A stretch of DNA of 64,000 bases. Origin: Rhizocola hellebori. GTDB taxonomy: Bacteria; Actinomycetota; Actinomycetes; Mycobacteriales; Micromonosporaceae. The stretch covers positions 123,187-187,186 of the forward strand of contig NZ_BONY01000012.1 in NCBI RefSeq assembly GCF_016862955.1, given 5' to 3'. Below are positions 35,570 to 45,533 of the stretch, piece by piece (the stretch's first letter is position 1; each line of letters starts with the position of its first letter). The notes beneath the pieces were generated by a model that saw only the letters and a program-made list of their open reading frames with translations, did not search any database and was not told where the DNA came from. The translations under genes were made by a program, and so were the position numbers.

Positions 35570-36550
35570 ATGAGTCGGCTGTGGGTTTTCGCGGTAGCGG
35601 CAACGCTTGTTCTGGCTGGATGCACGGGCACCGCCGATCCGGTGCCCACCAAGTCGCCGGGCAAGGCCGACCTCGACCCGAAGGCCGAGCTCTGGAAGGT
35701 CGACATCAAGACCCCGATCGGCCTGGCCGTGTCCAACGGTCTGGTCTGGGTCGCCAGCGCCGACGGCGACGAGATCCGTGGCATCAACCCGCAGAACGGG
35801 CTCGTCAGCAAGAGCATCGACGTGGGCAAGACCCCGCTGCGCATCGCCTCCTTTTACGGTGGGGGAGTCGCGGTCTCGCTCTTCGGCGACGGCACGGTCA
35901 GCTTCTTCGACCCCAAAAGCGGGGCAAGCACTGGCGGGTATCCGCTCACCGGCGGCCCCGAAGGGGTGGCGACGAACCTTGACTACCTGATGGTGGTGCG
36001 CCAGGACGCGGGCGTGGTGACGCAGATCCAGCACGGCCAGCCGCCCTCCCGCGACATCCCGGTGCCCGGCACGCCCAGGCTCGTGGCGCTCACCGGGCAA
36101 CACGCCTTCGTCACCTCCTACGCCGCGGGCACGCTGACCCGCATCCAGCTTGAGGGGGCCGAGGTGGTCACGTCGGAGAAGCTTTGCGAAGGCGCACAAG
36201 GGGTGCAGACCCTCGGCGAGGTGGTGTGGGTGACGTGCACCCGGGCCGACGAGGTGATCGCCGTCGACCAGAAGACGCTCAAGGTCGTCGGCCGGGTGGC
36301 TGTTCCCGGTGAACCGGACGGCCTCACCATTTCCGGTGGCCGCATCTTCGTCGTCGCTTCGAAAGGCCCGACGCTTTCCCAGATCTCCAACGAACCCACA
36401 GCGCCGAAGGTGCTTTCCTCCCGTGCCGTCGGCAAGGCCAGCGCCCTCGCCGATCGCGCCAATGTCGATGTCATCGTCTACGGCGACCGGGCCTGGGTGT
36501 CCTCCTACAAGGACAATGCTGTCTACGGCGTGCTCCTGCCGCCCGCCTAG
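35570..36550 (+). CDS. Secreted lipoprotein with a beta-propeller-like fold
   Basis: This 326-aa protein starts at ATG 35570 (MSRLWVFAVAATLVLAGC), with C18 lipidated. The remainder has repeated YVTN/NHL-like blades (NGLVWVASADGDEIRGINPQNG, HAFVTSYAAGTLTRIQ, GEVVWVTCTRADEVIAVD, DRAWVSSYKDNAVYGVL). It probably binds a ligand or partner on the cell surface; no catalytic motif is visible. Its stop codon overlaps the stop of the convergent gene. Confidence 0.8.
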   Translation: MSRLWVFAVAATLVLAGCTGTADPVPTKSPGKADLDPKAELWKVDIKTPIGLAVSNGLVWVASADGDEIRGINPQNGLVSKSIDVGKTPLRIASFYGGGVAVSLFGDGTVSFFDPKSGASTGGYPLTGGPEGVATNLDYLMVVRQDAGVVTQIQHGQPPSRDIPVPGTPRLVALTGQHAFVTSYAAGTLTRIQLEGAEVVTSEKLCEGAQGVQTLGEVVWVTCTRADEVIAVDQKTLKVVGRVAVPGEPDGLTISGGRIFVVASKGPTLSQISNEPTAPKVLSSRAVGKASALADRANVDVIVYGDRAWVSSYKDNAVYGVLLPPA

Positions 36551-37305
36551 CGAAGGTCGGTGAACGCTTCGGTCAGATGTGACGTGCCGAGCGTTTTCGC
36601 TTGTGCCAGAAGGGAAACGCGCGACTCCCGGGCCCTGTCCGGATCCATCTCGAGCGCATAGCGCATCTCGGGCAGCACCAGCTGGATGGCGTGCACGAGC
36701 AAATCGCCGGTCAGCGCCAGCACCTCGTCGCCCTCGGTGACCAGGCACGACTGGTGACCCGGCGTGTGTCCCGGGGTCGCCACCACCTGAACCGGGCCGG
36801 CGAGTTTGCTGTCGCCATCCAGCAAAACCAGCCGCTCCTTGGGCATCAGCCCGTCCAGCCGAGGCGTGATCCACTCCAGCTCGGTGCGCTGCAGCAACAC
36901 CTCCGCCTGAGGGAACAGGCCGCCGAACCACCATCCAATATGGTCGGTATGCAGGTGGCTGATGATGATCTGGCTGATGTCGCCCGGGTCTATCCCCGCC
37001 TCGGCCAGCGACTCCGGCAAACTCCCCGGCACGGGCGCCCACGATGCGGCCGGCGAATCGGCTGGCCCTATCCCGGCATCGAACAGGATCGTCCGGCCAT
37101 CATCGAGTCTGATCGCAAACGTGCGAAAACGAAGCCGCCATTGCCCTTCCGGCGCCGCCGCCCCCGGGTCGAACCCGTCCGCCAGCGCCCACGCCCGCTC
37201 GTCGGCGTCTGGAAACGCCTGCGTCCGGGGCTGGAAGAAGAGGCCTTCTCCATCAGAAAGCGCCGTCACCGTCGCCGTACCTATACGCCGCGAAATCACC
37301 GCCAT
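36547..37305 (-). CDS. Metallo-beta-lactamase-fold hydrolase
   Basis: This 252-aa protein has the zinc motif HLHTDHIGW, a later His in TPGHTPGHQSC and the Asp bridge in ALTGDLLVHA. The family includes lactonases and thioesterases, and the substrate cannot be told from the sequence. It starts at ATG 37305. It converges with the lipoprotein gene and their stop codons overlap by four bases (36547-36550). Confidence 0.88.
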   Translation of the reverse strand: MAVISRRIGTATVTALSDGEGLFFQPRTQAFPDADERAWALADGFDPGAAAPEGQWRLRFRTFAIRLDDGRTILFDAGIGPADSPAASWAPVPGSLPESLAEAGIDPGDISQIIISHLHTDHIGWWFGGLFPQAEVLLQRTELEWITPRLDGLMPKERLVLLDGDSKLAGPVQVVATPGHTPGHQSCLVTEGDEVLALTGDLLVHAIQLVLPEMRYALEMDPDRARESRVSLLAQAKTLGTSHLTEAFTDLR

Positions 37306-37369
37306 CGCCCGATCCTACGTTTTGCGGAACGGGGCAGTGGAGCTTGATTGTGCCGGGCACAATGGCGCA

Positions 37370-37834
37370 ATGCTCAGCGAACGTGATCAGCGGCGTCTTG
37401 AGGAGGGCCGCAAGGAAGCGGCCGCCAAGATGGCGCAGGAGCGCCGCCGGATTGAGGAGCGCGAGGAGCTGGCGGCCAAAGCCGAACAGGACGCCGCCCA
37501 GCGTCGCCGGGAAGCGGGCATCGTCGATGTGGTCGACCCCGACGGGGTGGAGGTCATGCTCCATGTCCAGCGCACCGGCATCGTTGCCTGGGCCTCCTTC
37601 GATGGCGGGGACATCCTGGGCTTTCTGCTGATGCTCCCGATCCTCGCGGTGGCGTTCGGTCTCTCGTGGATTGCCCACCTGCTGTTCTTCACGGGCAGCC
37701 ACACCGTCCACGTAACGGTCCTGGGCAGTCACACGGTGAAATTCCGGGAGCCGTCGGAAGAGGCCGCAAAGCAACGCCTGCAAACAATCGCCGCCGCCAT
37801 CAAGCGCGACGGCGTCAGCGCCCTCCAGAAATAG
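37370..37834 (+). CDS. Membrane protein with N-terminal coiled coil, unknown function
   Basis: In this 154-aa protein residues 1-48 are strongly charged (EGRKEAAAKMAQERRRIEER and following), predicting a coiled coil. A central hydrophobic stretch (ILGFLLMLPILAVAFGLSWIAHLLFF) spans the membrane once. The flanking parts look beta-rich. ATG 37370 starts this region; the frame is open further upstream only as antisense to the metallo-hydrolase. No family recognised. Confidence 0.65.
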   Translation: MLSERDQRRLEEGRKEAAAKMAQERRRIEEREELAAKAEQDAAQRRREAGIVDVVDPDGVEVMLHVQRTGIVAWASFDGGDILGFLLMLPILAVAFGLSWIAHLLFFTGSHTVHVTVLGSHTVKFREPSEEAAKQRLQTIAAAIKRDGVSALQK

Positions 37835-37951
37835 AAGCCGACGATCTTGGTGGGTCGGCGGCGGAGCCGTCGGGGGCCGGGCAAGCACGTAGGGATGTGC
37901 CGCGCGGGAGCTGACGGTGAGGGACCACGACGTAGCGGCGCAAAGAAAGGG

Positions 37952-38524
37952 TTAAGTCAGGATGAGGGTGGCGAGGGTGCTGCCGACGGCGAAGAGGATG
38001 ATGCGGGAAGCGTTGCGGCGCAAGGCGATCAGGATGTCGTCGGTGGGGGTGGTGGCGGCGGACCGGGCGAGGGTTATCACGCAGGAGATCACGAAGATGA
38101 TGGCGGCGGCGAGCAGTGCGTAGGCGGCTAGCTGGGAGGCGGCCACGAAGTCCGGGTTGATGGCGAGCTTCCAGTCGGCGGTGGTCGTCGCGCGAGGGCG
38201 GCTCATGAGGGCGGTCATGACCAGGGCCGGTGGGAACACCAGGTAGGCCAGCACGCGGAGGAACGGCCTGGAATAGGGAGAGAGGATCTTGGTGAGGGCC
38301 AGCAGGGGGAGGGCGTAGGTGGCCCAGCCAACCAGGCCCGGCGCGATGCCGCGAGCCGAGAACCATTGCAGGACTTTGGCTTGCGTGGCCATGGAGCCGC
38401 CGAATACGCCGAGGGCGGCCACGACGGCGACCGTGAGCAGGATCGAGGCGGCGATACGGAGCAGTTGCGGCGTGGTGAGGGTGCGCCGATGCCGCGCCGA
38501 CGTGGTCATGACCAGGGGGTGCAT
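37952..38524 (-). CDS. Integral membrane protein, unknown function
   Basis: This 190-aa protein has about five hydrophobic helices (starting near 22, 62, 86, 128 and 170). A basic cytoplasmic N-terminus is present. Start codons at 38524 and 38509 are both possible, and neither has a ribosome site. It follows the icd terminator and may be transcribed on its own. Confidence 0.65.
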   Translation of the reverse strand: MHPLVMTTSARHRRTLTTPQLLRIAASILLTVAVVAALGVFGGSMATQAKVLQWFSARGIAPGLVGWATYALPLLALTKILSPYSRPFLRVLAYLVFPPALVMTALMSRPRATTTADWKLAINPDFVAASQLAAYALLAAAIIFVISCVITLARSAATTPTDDILIALRRNASRIILFAVGSTLATLILT

Positions 38525-38549
38525 GGCGCAGAAGACTACTACCAGGGAA

Positions 38550-38580
38550 AACGCCCGCCAACTGGTAGCCGGCGGGCGTT
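38550..38580 (-). terminator. Terminator of icd
   Basis: AACGCCCGCC (38550-38559) pairs with GGCGGGCGTT (38571-38580). Read on the minus strand it ends in GTTTTCCC, so it can stop icd transcripts. Confidence 0.8.
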
Positions 38581-38592
38581 ACCCGAAAGTGA

Positions 38593-39810
38593 TCAGGCGG
38601 CGAGTCGCTCCGACAGCGCCTGGTCGAGCGTGTTCATGAACTCCTCGGTGCTCTGCCACGGCGCGTCGGGGCCGATGAGGAGCGCGAGGTCCTTCGTCAT
38701 GGCGCCGCCCTCGACGGTGTCGACGACGACCTTCTCCAGCGTGTCGGCGAAGTTGGTCACCGCGGGGGTGCCGTCGAGCTTGCCGCGGTGGGCAAGGCCC
38801 CGGGTCCACGCGTAGATCGAGGCGATCGGGTTCGTGGAGGTCTTCTGGCCCTTCTGCCACTGCCGGTAGTGCCGGGTGACCGTGCCGTGCGCGGCCTCCG
38901 CCTCGACGGTCTTGCCGTCGGGGGTCATCAGCACCGAGGTCATCAGGCCCAGCGAGCCGAAGCCCTGCGCGACCGTGTCGGACTGGACGTCGCCGTCATA
39001 GTTCTTGCAAGCCCACACGAAGCCGCCTTCCCACTTGAGCGCGGCGGCGACCATGTCGTCGATCAGCCGGTGCTCGTAGGTCAGGCCCTTGGCCTTAAAC
39101 TCGGCGGCGAACTCGGCCTCGAAAACCTCGGCGAACAGATCCTTGAACCGGCCGTCGTAGGCCTTGAGGATGGTGTTCTTCGTCGACAGGTAGACCGGGT
39201 AGTTGCGGTCGATGCCGTAGCGGAACGAGGCGCGGGCGAAGTCGCGGATCGAGTCATCGAAGTTGTACATGCCCATGGCCACACCGCCACCGGGGAAGTC
39301 GGCCACGTTGAACTCCATCGGCGCGCCGCCATCGGAAGGCTGGAAGCTGATGGTCAGCGTGCCCGGGCCGGGAACGACGAAGTCGGTCGCCTTGTACTGG
39401 TCGCCGTGCGCGTGGCGGCCGATGATGATCGGCTGGGTCCAGCCCGGCACCAACCGGGGGACGTTGCTCATGATGATCGGCTCGCGGAAGACCACGCCAC
39501 CGAGGATGTTACGGATCGTCCCGTTCGGGGACCGCCACATCTTCTTGAGGCCGAACTCCTCGACCCGGGCCTCGTCCGGAGTGATCGTCGCGCACTTCAC
39601 CCCGACCCCGTGCCGCTTGATCGCGTTGGCGGCGTCGATGGTCACCTGGTCATCGGTAGCGTCCCGGTGTTCCATCCCCAGGTCGTAATAGTCCAGCTCG
39701 ACGTCGAGGTAGGGCAGGATCAGCTGCTCCCGGATCTGCTTCCAGATGATCCGGGTCATCTCGTCGCCGTCGATCTCGACGACCGGGTTATTTACCTTGA
39801 TCTTCGCCAT
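38593..39810 (-). CDS. icd: NADP-dependent isocitrate dehydrogenase (eukaryote-like type)
   Basis: This 405-aa TCA-cycle enzyme starts at ATG 39810 ([23 protein letters not shown]), with GGAG upstream. Motifs include [34 protein letters not shown], the metal-binding region [14 protein letters not shown] ([20 protein letters not shown]) and [11 protein letters not shown]. It is the homodimeric class found in eukaryotes and in mycobacterial Icd1. The frame is open 600 bases further upstream, but that part is antisense to the sigma-factor gene. Confidence 0.97.
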   Translation of the reverse strand: MAKIKVNNPVVEIDGDEMTRIIWKQIREQLILPYLDVELDYYDLGMEHRDATDDQVTIDAANAIKRHGVGVKCATITPDEARVEEFGLKKMWRSPNGTIRNILGGVVFREPIIMSNVPRLVPGWTQPIIIGRHAHGDQYKATDFVVPGPGTLTISFQPSDGGAPMEFNVADFPGGGVAMGMYNFDDSIRDFARASFRYGIDRNYPVYLSTKNTILKAYDGRFKDLFAEVFEAEFAAEFKAKGLTYEHRLIDDMVAAALKWEGGFVWACKNYDGDVQSDTVAQGFGSLGLMTSVLMTPDGKTVEAEAAHGTVTRHYRQWQKGQKTSTNPIASIYAWTRGLAHRGKLDGTPAVTNFADTLEKVVVDTVEGGAMTKDLALLIGPDAPWQSTEEFMNTLDQALSERLAA

Positions 39811-39939
39811 GTCGATAGCGCTCCTGTTCCACGGCATCCTGTTCCTTGGCGGCTTAGCAGTACGAGCGTACTGCATGAAAGATAGCTTGCAACCCAGGGG
39901 CCTTACGCAACCTGAGCGGCGGCATAAACGTGTTGTGGC

Positions 39940-40416
39940 GTGGACCGAGACTTCGGTGAGTTTTACAGCACCCACTTCCACGGCCTGACGCTGCAGCTCA
40001 ACGCGTACTTCGGCGACATGGAGCACGCGCAGGACGTGGTGCAGGAGGCATTCGTGCGCGCCTTCGACCGGTGGGGCAAGGTCTCCGGATATGAGGATCC
40101 GCATGCCTGGGTACGAAGAGTCGCCTGGAACCTGGCGACGAGCCATTGGCGTCGCAGGCGGATCGCCATCGCGCATGCGCTGACCCAGCGGGAGCCGGTG
40201 GTGCAAGGCCCGGAGCCGGATCGGGTGGCGCTGGTGACCGCGCTGGCGGGGCTGCCCGAGAACCAGCGCCGAGCGATGATCCTCTTCTATCTCGCCGACA
40301 TCCCGATCGCGGAGATCGCGTTGGAGGAACGCGTCCCGGTGGGGACGGTCAAGTCTTGGCTGTCGCGGGGGCGAAGCGCCCTGTCGGCACAGCTGTCGAT
40401 GGGGGAACAACGATGA
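39940..40416 (+). CDS. ECF sigma factor, SigE-like
   Basis: This 158-aa protein starts at GTG 39940. Region 2 ([42 protein letters not shown]) and region 4 ([45 protein letters not shown]) are complete. It should direct RNA polymerase to stress or envelope genes. It overlaps the next gene by 4 bp, and that product is the likely regulator. Confidence 0.93.
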   Translation: MDRDFGEFYSTHFHGLTLQLNAYFGDMEHAQDVVQEAFVRAFDRWGKVSGYEDPHAWVRRVAWNLATSHWRRRRIAIAHALTQREPVVQGPEPDRVALVTALAGLPENQRRAMILFYLADIPIAEIALEERVPVGTVKSWLSRGRSALSAQLSMGEQR

Positions 40417-41561
40417 ACACCGAACTGGGCGATGACGATGTGCGTGCGCTCTTCGCGCAGTATCGGGGCGCCGAACAGGCGCGGGTCAGGGCGGCGGGTG
40501 TGGCCGCGGCACAACGGCGGGGGCTGGCCAGGCGCAGGCGGCGTCACGCGTTCCTTTCCGCGGCGGTCATCGCGGGGATGCTCGTCCCGGCGGCCGCCGT
40601 GGGGCTGACCGCGGGTGGCGGCCCGATCGGAGGTGACCTGCCCCGGCCACAGCGGACCGGCGGCGAGATCCCGGCGGGCGGGCTGACCATGGCGCAGCTG
40701 CTGACTTCCTCCGTGCAGATGCCGGTGTTCGAGGCGGACACGGCGGGTGTCTGCCCACACGGCGAGGTGGGTTTCGCCGACGATCGGCTCAACCTCTATG
40801 TGTGGCCGGACACCGGCCAATACATGTCCTATGTGGACATCGACCGGGATGGCTCGTTTGAGACCGTGCTGCACGTTCGCTGCTTGGCCAAGGAAAAGGT
40901 TGTCGCAGAACAGGTTCTGGTGGTCGCGCCGGGCACCTCGGGGGCGAGCGTCAGGCTGGTGGGCCGGGTGATCGGCACGGGCGGCGCCATCTCGGCCGTG
41001 GACCGGATGGCGATGGGCGCCGACGGCACTGTCGCGGTCAAGGTGGCCGGGGCGAGGACGTGCTGTGGAGCCTTCTATAGCGCGGTTGAGCACCAGTGGC
41101 GCGTCTACGCCTGGGACGGGAAGGCTTTTAGGCAGCGAGACGGTTCCGATGCCTTCTGGCGAACGCCGGGAGACCTCGTGGTCGCCGCGCAAGAACTGCG
41201 TCTCAAGGCAGGCGTGGGCAGCTTCCTGGTGACGATCACCAATGCCGGAACCCAGGCGGTGGACAGCGTGATGCTGACGTTGGTGGCCAAGGGAATGCGG
41301 GCCACCGACCCGGAATGGAGGACTACCGCGCCGGGGGTCGATCCGGCCACGATCGAGAACACGCTTCTCGTCACCGGCCTGGAGCCAGGTCAGTCGCGCA
41401 GCATTGAGGTGCACGTGCGCCTGGCCAGCCTGGACAGCCGATCGGGCAGCCTGTCGGTCACCGCGCTGGGGATCCTGGGTGGGGGCGAGGTCTATGACGA
41501 GGCGGCCGACGCGAACCCGGGGGACAACGAGAAAATCGAAGTGGCGCTTAGGTTTGACTGA
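40413..41561 (+). CDS. Single-pass membrane protein co-encoded with the ECF sigma factor (possible anti-sigma)
   Basis: This 382-aa protein has a cytoplasmic N-terminus (1-45, Arg-rich near the membrane) and one helix (about 46-67), leaving about 310 extracytoplasmic residues. It lacks the HxxxCxxC zinc motif of ordinary anti-sigma factors. The outer part contains an FG-GAP-like turn ([12 protein letters not shown]), a CC pair and a late CARDB-like region ([26 protein letters not shown]). Its coupling to the sigma gene suggests it senses something outside and controls the factor, but this is inference. Confidence 0.7.
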   Translation: MNTELGDDDVRALFAQYRGAEQARVRAAGVAAAQRRGLARRRRRHAFLSAAVIAGMLVPAAAVGLTAGGGPIGGDLPRPQRTGGEIPAGGLTMAQLLTSSVQMPVFEADTAGVCPHGEVGFADDRLNLYVWPDTGQYMSYVDIDRDGSFETVLHVRCLAKEKVVAEQVLVVAPGTSGASVRLVGRVIGTGGAISAVDRMAMGADGTVAVKVAGARTCCGAFYSAVEHQWRVYAWDGKAFRQRDGSDAFWRTPGDLVVAAQELRLKAGVGSFLVTITNAGTQAVDSVMLTLVAKGMRATDPEWRTTAPGVDPATIENTLLVTGLEPGQSRSIEVHVRLASLDSRSGSLSVTALGILGGGEVYDEAADANPGDNEKIEVALRFD

Positions 41562-42741
41562 GGGTCCACTGTGGACCTTCGGGGGTGTCTCTGACCTCCA
41601 CGCCGCCATCGGCCAGCGCGTCGCGAAGCTGGTCGGAGGCGGCGAAGTCGCGTTTGGCGCGGGCTTGCTCACGCAGCTGCACGAGGGTCTGGATGAACGG
41701 AACGGCAGTGCCCGCAACTGTTCCCAGGCGCACCACCATTCCGCGCAGCATGCCGCGGGCGTGGTCGGCGTCGTCGGAGGCGAGGGTGTCGGCCGTCCAA
41801 TCGGTGATGGCCTGTTCCAGCTCGAGCACGGTAGCCACACAGCCGTCCAGGTCGCCTGCAGACAGGGCGGTGGAGAACTTGGCATCGAGGTCGTCGGCGA
41901 CCGCGCGCACCGAGGTCAGCGCAGGCTGCGGTGGCTTTTCGGGCTGTGCCGGAGCCGCGAGCGCGACCCCGGTCGGGGAGTCGAGAGACAGCGGCAGCAC
42001 CGAGCCGGACTCGTAGCGCGTGCTGGAACCGTTGCGGCGCAAGGTGAGCCCGCCGTTGCCCACCACGCTGGCGGTCTGCGCTTCCAGATCGCAGATGAGC
42101 GCGGTGTGCTCGTCGACGCCGATGATGACAGCGCCCTGCGGCAGCTGCTGCTCCAAATAAGACAGACGCGGCTCGCCGAGGTAGCAGTAGCGGGTGTCGT
42201 GATGGCCGCCCTCTGCGTTGTCATAGTGCGGAATCACCACCGCAGGAACCCCGGTGAGCTGCTCGAACAGGTTGAGGCCTGGCTCCCAGCGCGGCTGCTC
42301 GCCCGCCTTGTAGATCTCGTAGACCGGGATCGTATGCGAGCCAAGGGTTAGCGCGGCCGCGCTGGCGAAGATGAGCGCGTCAGCGCTCGTCATGAGGGTG
42401 GGAAGCTCGGAGCCGAACCATTGGCGCAACGCGTAGGTGGGCGAGCCGGGCCCGGCGAAGATCCAGTTGGCCTGACGCAGGGCGGCGAGCGCGCGCTCGC
42501 GTTCCAGCCCGGGTGGCGGCTCCTTGCGCCACGAGACCACCTCGACGTTGCGCCCGACGCTTTGCCGGAAATAGCCCACCGTGCGAGCGCTGATCTCGTC
42601 GGCGTTCAGCTGGAACCCATATGGGGTGTCCAGCAGGACGGCGCGCGCGGGTTGGGGGAGCGCATCGAAGATCTGGCGATGCGGTTTGATCATGGTCGGC
42701 GTCGTCTCGCCGGAGCCCATGATGACCAAAAGCTTGGTCAT
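41548..42741 (-). CDS. S51/cyanophycinase-like protein fused to a CysRS-type C-terminal domain
   Basis: In this 397-aa protein residues 1-245 resemble the peptidase S51 / class-I glutamine amidotransferase-like fold. They include MGSGETTPTM, FAGPGSPTYA and a nucleophile elbow FASAAALTLG with S127; the usual GxSAGA motif is altered. The last ~100 residues (VQLREQARAKRDFAASDQLRDALADGGVEVRDTPEGPQW) closely match the C-terminal end of cysteinyl-tRNA synthetase. Function unknown. It overlaps the convergent membrane gene by 14 bp. Confidence 0.75.
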   Translation of the reverse strand: MTKLLVIMGSGETTPTMIKPHRQIFDALPQPARAVLLDTPYGFQLNADEISARTVGYFRQSVGRNVEVVSWRKEPPPGLERERALAALRQANWIFAGPGSPTYALRQWFGSELPTLMTSADALIFASAAALTLGSHTIPVYEIYKAGEQPRWEPGLNLFEQLTGVPAVVIPHYDNAEGGHHDTRYCYLGEPRLSYLEQQLPQGAVIIGVDEHTALICDLEAQTASVVGNGGLTLRRNGSSTRYESGSVLPLSLDSPTGVALAAPAQPEKPPQPALTSVRAVADDLDAKFSTALSAGDLDGCVATVLELEQAITDWTADTLASDDADHARGMLRGMVVRLGTVAGTAVPFIQTLVQLREQARAKRDFAASDQLRDALADGGVEVRDTPEGPQWTLSQT

Positions 42742-42744
42742 GGT

Positions 42745-43548
42745 TCAGCCCGCCAGCGTGGCTAGGTCGGAGGCGAGCTGCGCCGGATGCTGGGCATGAA
42801 GATCATGATCACCATCTGGGTACCAGACAATGCGGGATCGCCGAATGAGCTCGGCGGCCGAGGTGACCCGCGACGCCTTCTCCTCCTGCGGCCCCATCGC
42901 CGGAAGCAGCAACGCGGGCGCGGTGATCAGGGGCAGGAACTGCGCCGGCGGCTCATCCCACATCGACCGCACGATCAGCATGTGCTTGTCGATGGGCAGC
43001 CGGCGCTCGACGGTGCCGTCGGGGCGCAGGCGCATGTTGGCGAGGGTGGCCTCCACGGCCGCCGCCGACCAGTCGGGGTGCGCATTGGCCATCCACTGGC
43101 GCAGCCGGCTCGCCGGCAGACCGTCTATTTCGGACGGTCGCAGCGCCCGCTCGCACTCCTCCCAGCTCGCGAACGCGGCGGCCAGATCGATCCACCCGCC
43201 GTCGACCAGGCCTATCCCGCCGACCAGCTCCGGGTGCTTGGCGGCCAGCTGAACCACGATGTTGCCGCCCCAGGACTGGCCGACCACCACCGGCTGGTCG
43301 AGGGCAAGCTCGGCGATGACGGCTACCAGGTCGGCGGCGGCGGTGGCCGTGTCGTAACCCTTGTCGGGCGCATCGGACTCGCCGTGGCTGCGCAGGTCTA
43401 TCGCCCAGCTCGGGTTGGGCAGATGCTCGGCCACCCCCTCCCACAGCAGGGCGTTGGAGGAAAGGCCGTGCACGAACAGGTAGGGACGTCCGGCACCTTC
43501 GCGGTGGCGGACGTTCAGGCAGACTCCGGGCTCGACGGCAACTCGCAC
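42745..43548 (-). CDS. Alpha/beta hydrolase
   Basis: In this 267-aa protein the nucleophile elbow is GQSWGG (S92). The oxyanion region is FVHGLSSN, and the catalytic His lies in DGDHDLHAQHP. It belongs to the alpha/beta-hydrolase_6 type; substrate unknown. The GTG at 43548 directly abuts GGAGGG, so the spacing is unusually short and the true start is uncertain. It follows galT by 9 nt and is probably co-transcribed with it. Confidence 0.82.
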   Translation of the reverse strand: MRVAVEPGVCLNVRHREGAGRPYLFVHGLSSNALLWEGVAEHLPNPSWAIDLRSHGESDAPDKGYDTATAAADLVAVIAELALDQPVVVGQSWGGNIVVQLAAKHPELVGGIGLVDGGWIDLAAAFASWEECERALRPSEIDGLPASRLRQWMANAHPDWSAAAVEATLANMRLRPDGTVERRLPIDKHMLIVRSMWDEPPAQFLPLITAPALLLPAMGPQEEKASRVTSAAELIRRSRIVWYPDGDHDLHAQHPAQLASDLATLAG

Positions 43549-43557
43549 CCCTCCAAC

Positions 43558-44580
<1,023 letters not shown>

Positions 44581-44584
44581 CACT

Positions 44585-44604
44585 TTCCAACAAGTTCCAA
44601 CATG
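44585..44604 (-). promoter_or_regulatory. Tandem direct repeat ahead of galT (candidate operator)
   Basis: TTCCAACAAG and TTCCAACATG stand directly in tandem 4 nt upstream of the galT start; on the gene strand the unit reads TGTTGGAA. Sugar-responsive DeoR-type repressors often bind repeated motifs of this kind. Inference only. Confidence 0.35.
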
Positions 44605-44618
44605 ATAGCGCACTCACG

Positions 44619-45533
44619 TTAGATGCCGTGACCCCGCTTGTGAAGGGTCCCCAACACCCGCTCCACCGAGGTCACCCGGGTCAGCGCGGCCAAAGCGATC
44701 ACCGCGCGCGGCTCCTTCCAGTTGGCCCGCACCGACTGCTTCGCATAACGCCAGGCATTGCGGCGTTCCCCGGCCGCCGCCGACCAGCAGGCGAGCTGGC
44801 CATAAACCCGTGCCGCACCAGGCGGGCAGCCGACGATCTCGGGATGGCGAGCCATCATCCAGCGCAACGAGGAGATCTTGGTGCTGTATTCGCCGGCGTA
44901 ATAGCTCGACCGGCCCCACAGCACACGCACCAGAGGCTGATCGACATGCACGATCGGGGCCAGCCGAGCGGCGCGGATGAGCAGATCCCAGTCCTCGTTC
45001 TGGCTGCCGGGCGCGTCCTCGGCCACCGGGCCGATCTCGCCGTCGGTCAGCAGCGCGCTGCGTTTCACGAGGAAGGTCGACGAGTGCAGCATCGCCATCC
45101 GGGAACGGGCAAGCTGATCCACCGTCACCCGTTCGGTTCCGGCCAGGCGCGGGTGGACATGCCCGGCGTACTCCACCTCGATCGCGCAGGTGATGAAGTC
45201 CGCGCCGGAGCGGGTCATGGCCGCGATCTGCTTGCGCAGCTTGGCCCGATGCCACACGTCGTCGTCATCGCAGAAGGCCACCAGCTCGGTGTCGAGCGCC
45301 ATGATGCCGGTGTTGCGGGCACCGGCCAGACCGGGCTCACGCCAGTTGCCCAGAACCATGACGGCGGGCTCGTCGGCCACGGCCAGCCGCCAGTCCGGCT
45401 CCGCCTGGTCGTAAACCACGATGATGCGCATCGCGCCGGGGTAGTCCTGGGCCCGGACGGATTCGATGGTCCGCTTGAGCAACTCCGGGCGATCACGGGT
45501 GGGGATCACCACGCCGACCGTGGGAAAGTTCAT
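44619..45533 (-). CDS. Glycosyltransferase family 2
   Basis: This 304-aa GT-A enzyme begins at ATG 45533 (MNFPTVGVVIPTRDRPELL). That ATG overlaps the stop of the sulfotransferase gene by 4 bp. It has GLAGARNTGI and the metal-binding FCDDDDVWH, then SSTFLVKRSAL and NEDWDLLIRAARL. It adds a sugar from a nucleotide donor, presumably to the surface polysaccharide made by this locus. No membrane helices are seen, so it acts at the cytoplasmic face. Confidence 0.9.
   Translation of the reverse strand: MNFPTVGVVIPTRDRPELLKRTIESVRAQDYPGAMRIIVVYDQAEPDWRLAVADEPAVMVLGNWREPGLAGARNTGIMALDTELVAFCDDDDVWHRAKLRKQIAAMTRSGADFITCAIEVEYAGHVHPRLAGTERVTVDQLARSRMAMLHSSTFLVKRSALLTDGEIGPVAEDAPGSQNEDWDLLIRAARLAPIVHVDQPLVRVLWGRSSYYAGEYSTKISSLRWMMARHPEIVGCPPGAARVYGQLACWSAAAGERRNAWRYAKQSVRANWKEPRAVIALAALTRVTSVERVLGTLHKRGHGI

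Noticed and set aside
39811..40410. 600-base upstream extension of the icd reading frame
   Set aside because: It is antisense to a complete ECF sigma-factor gene, and MAKIKVNNP at 39810 is the family start.
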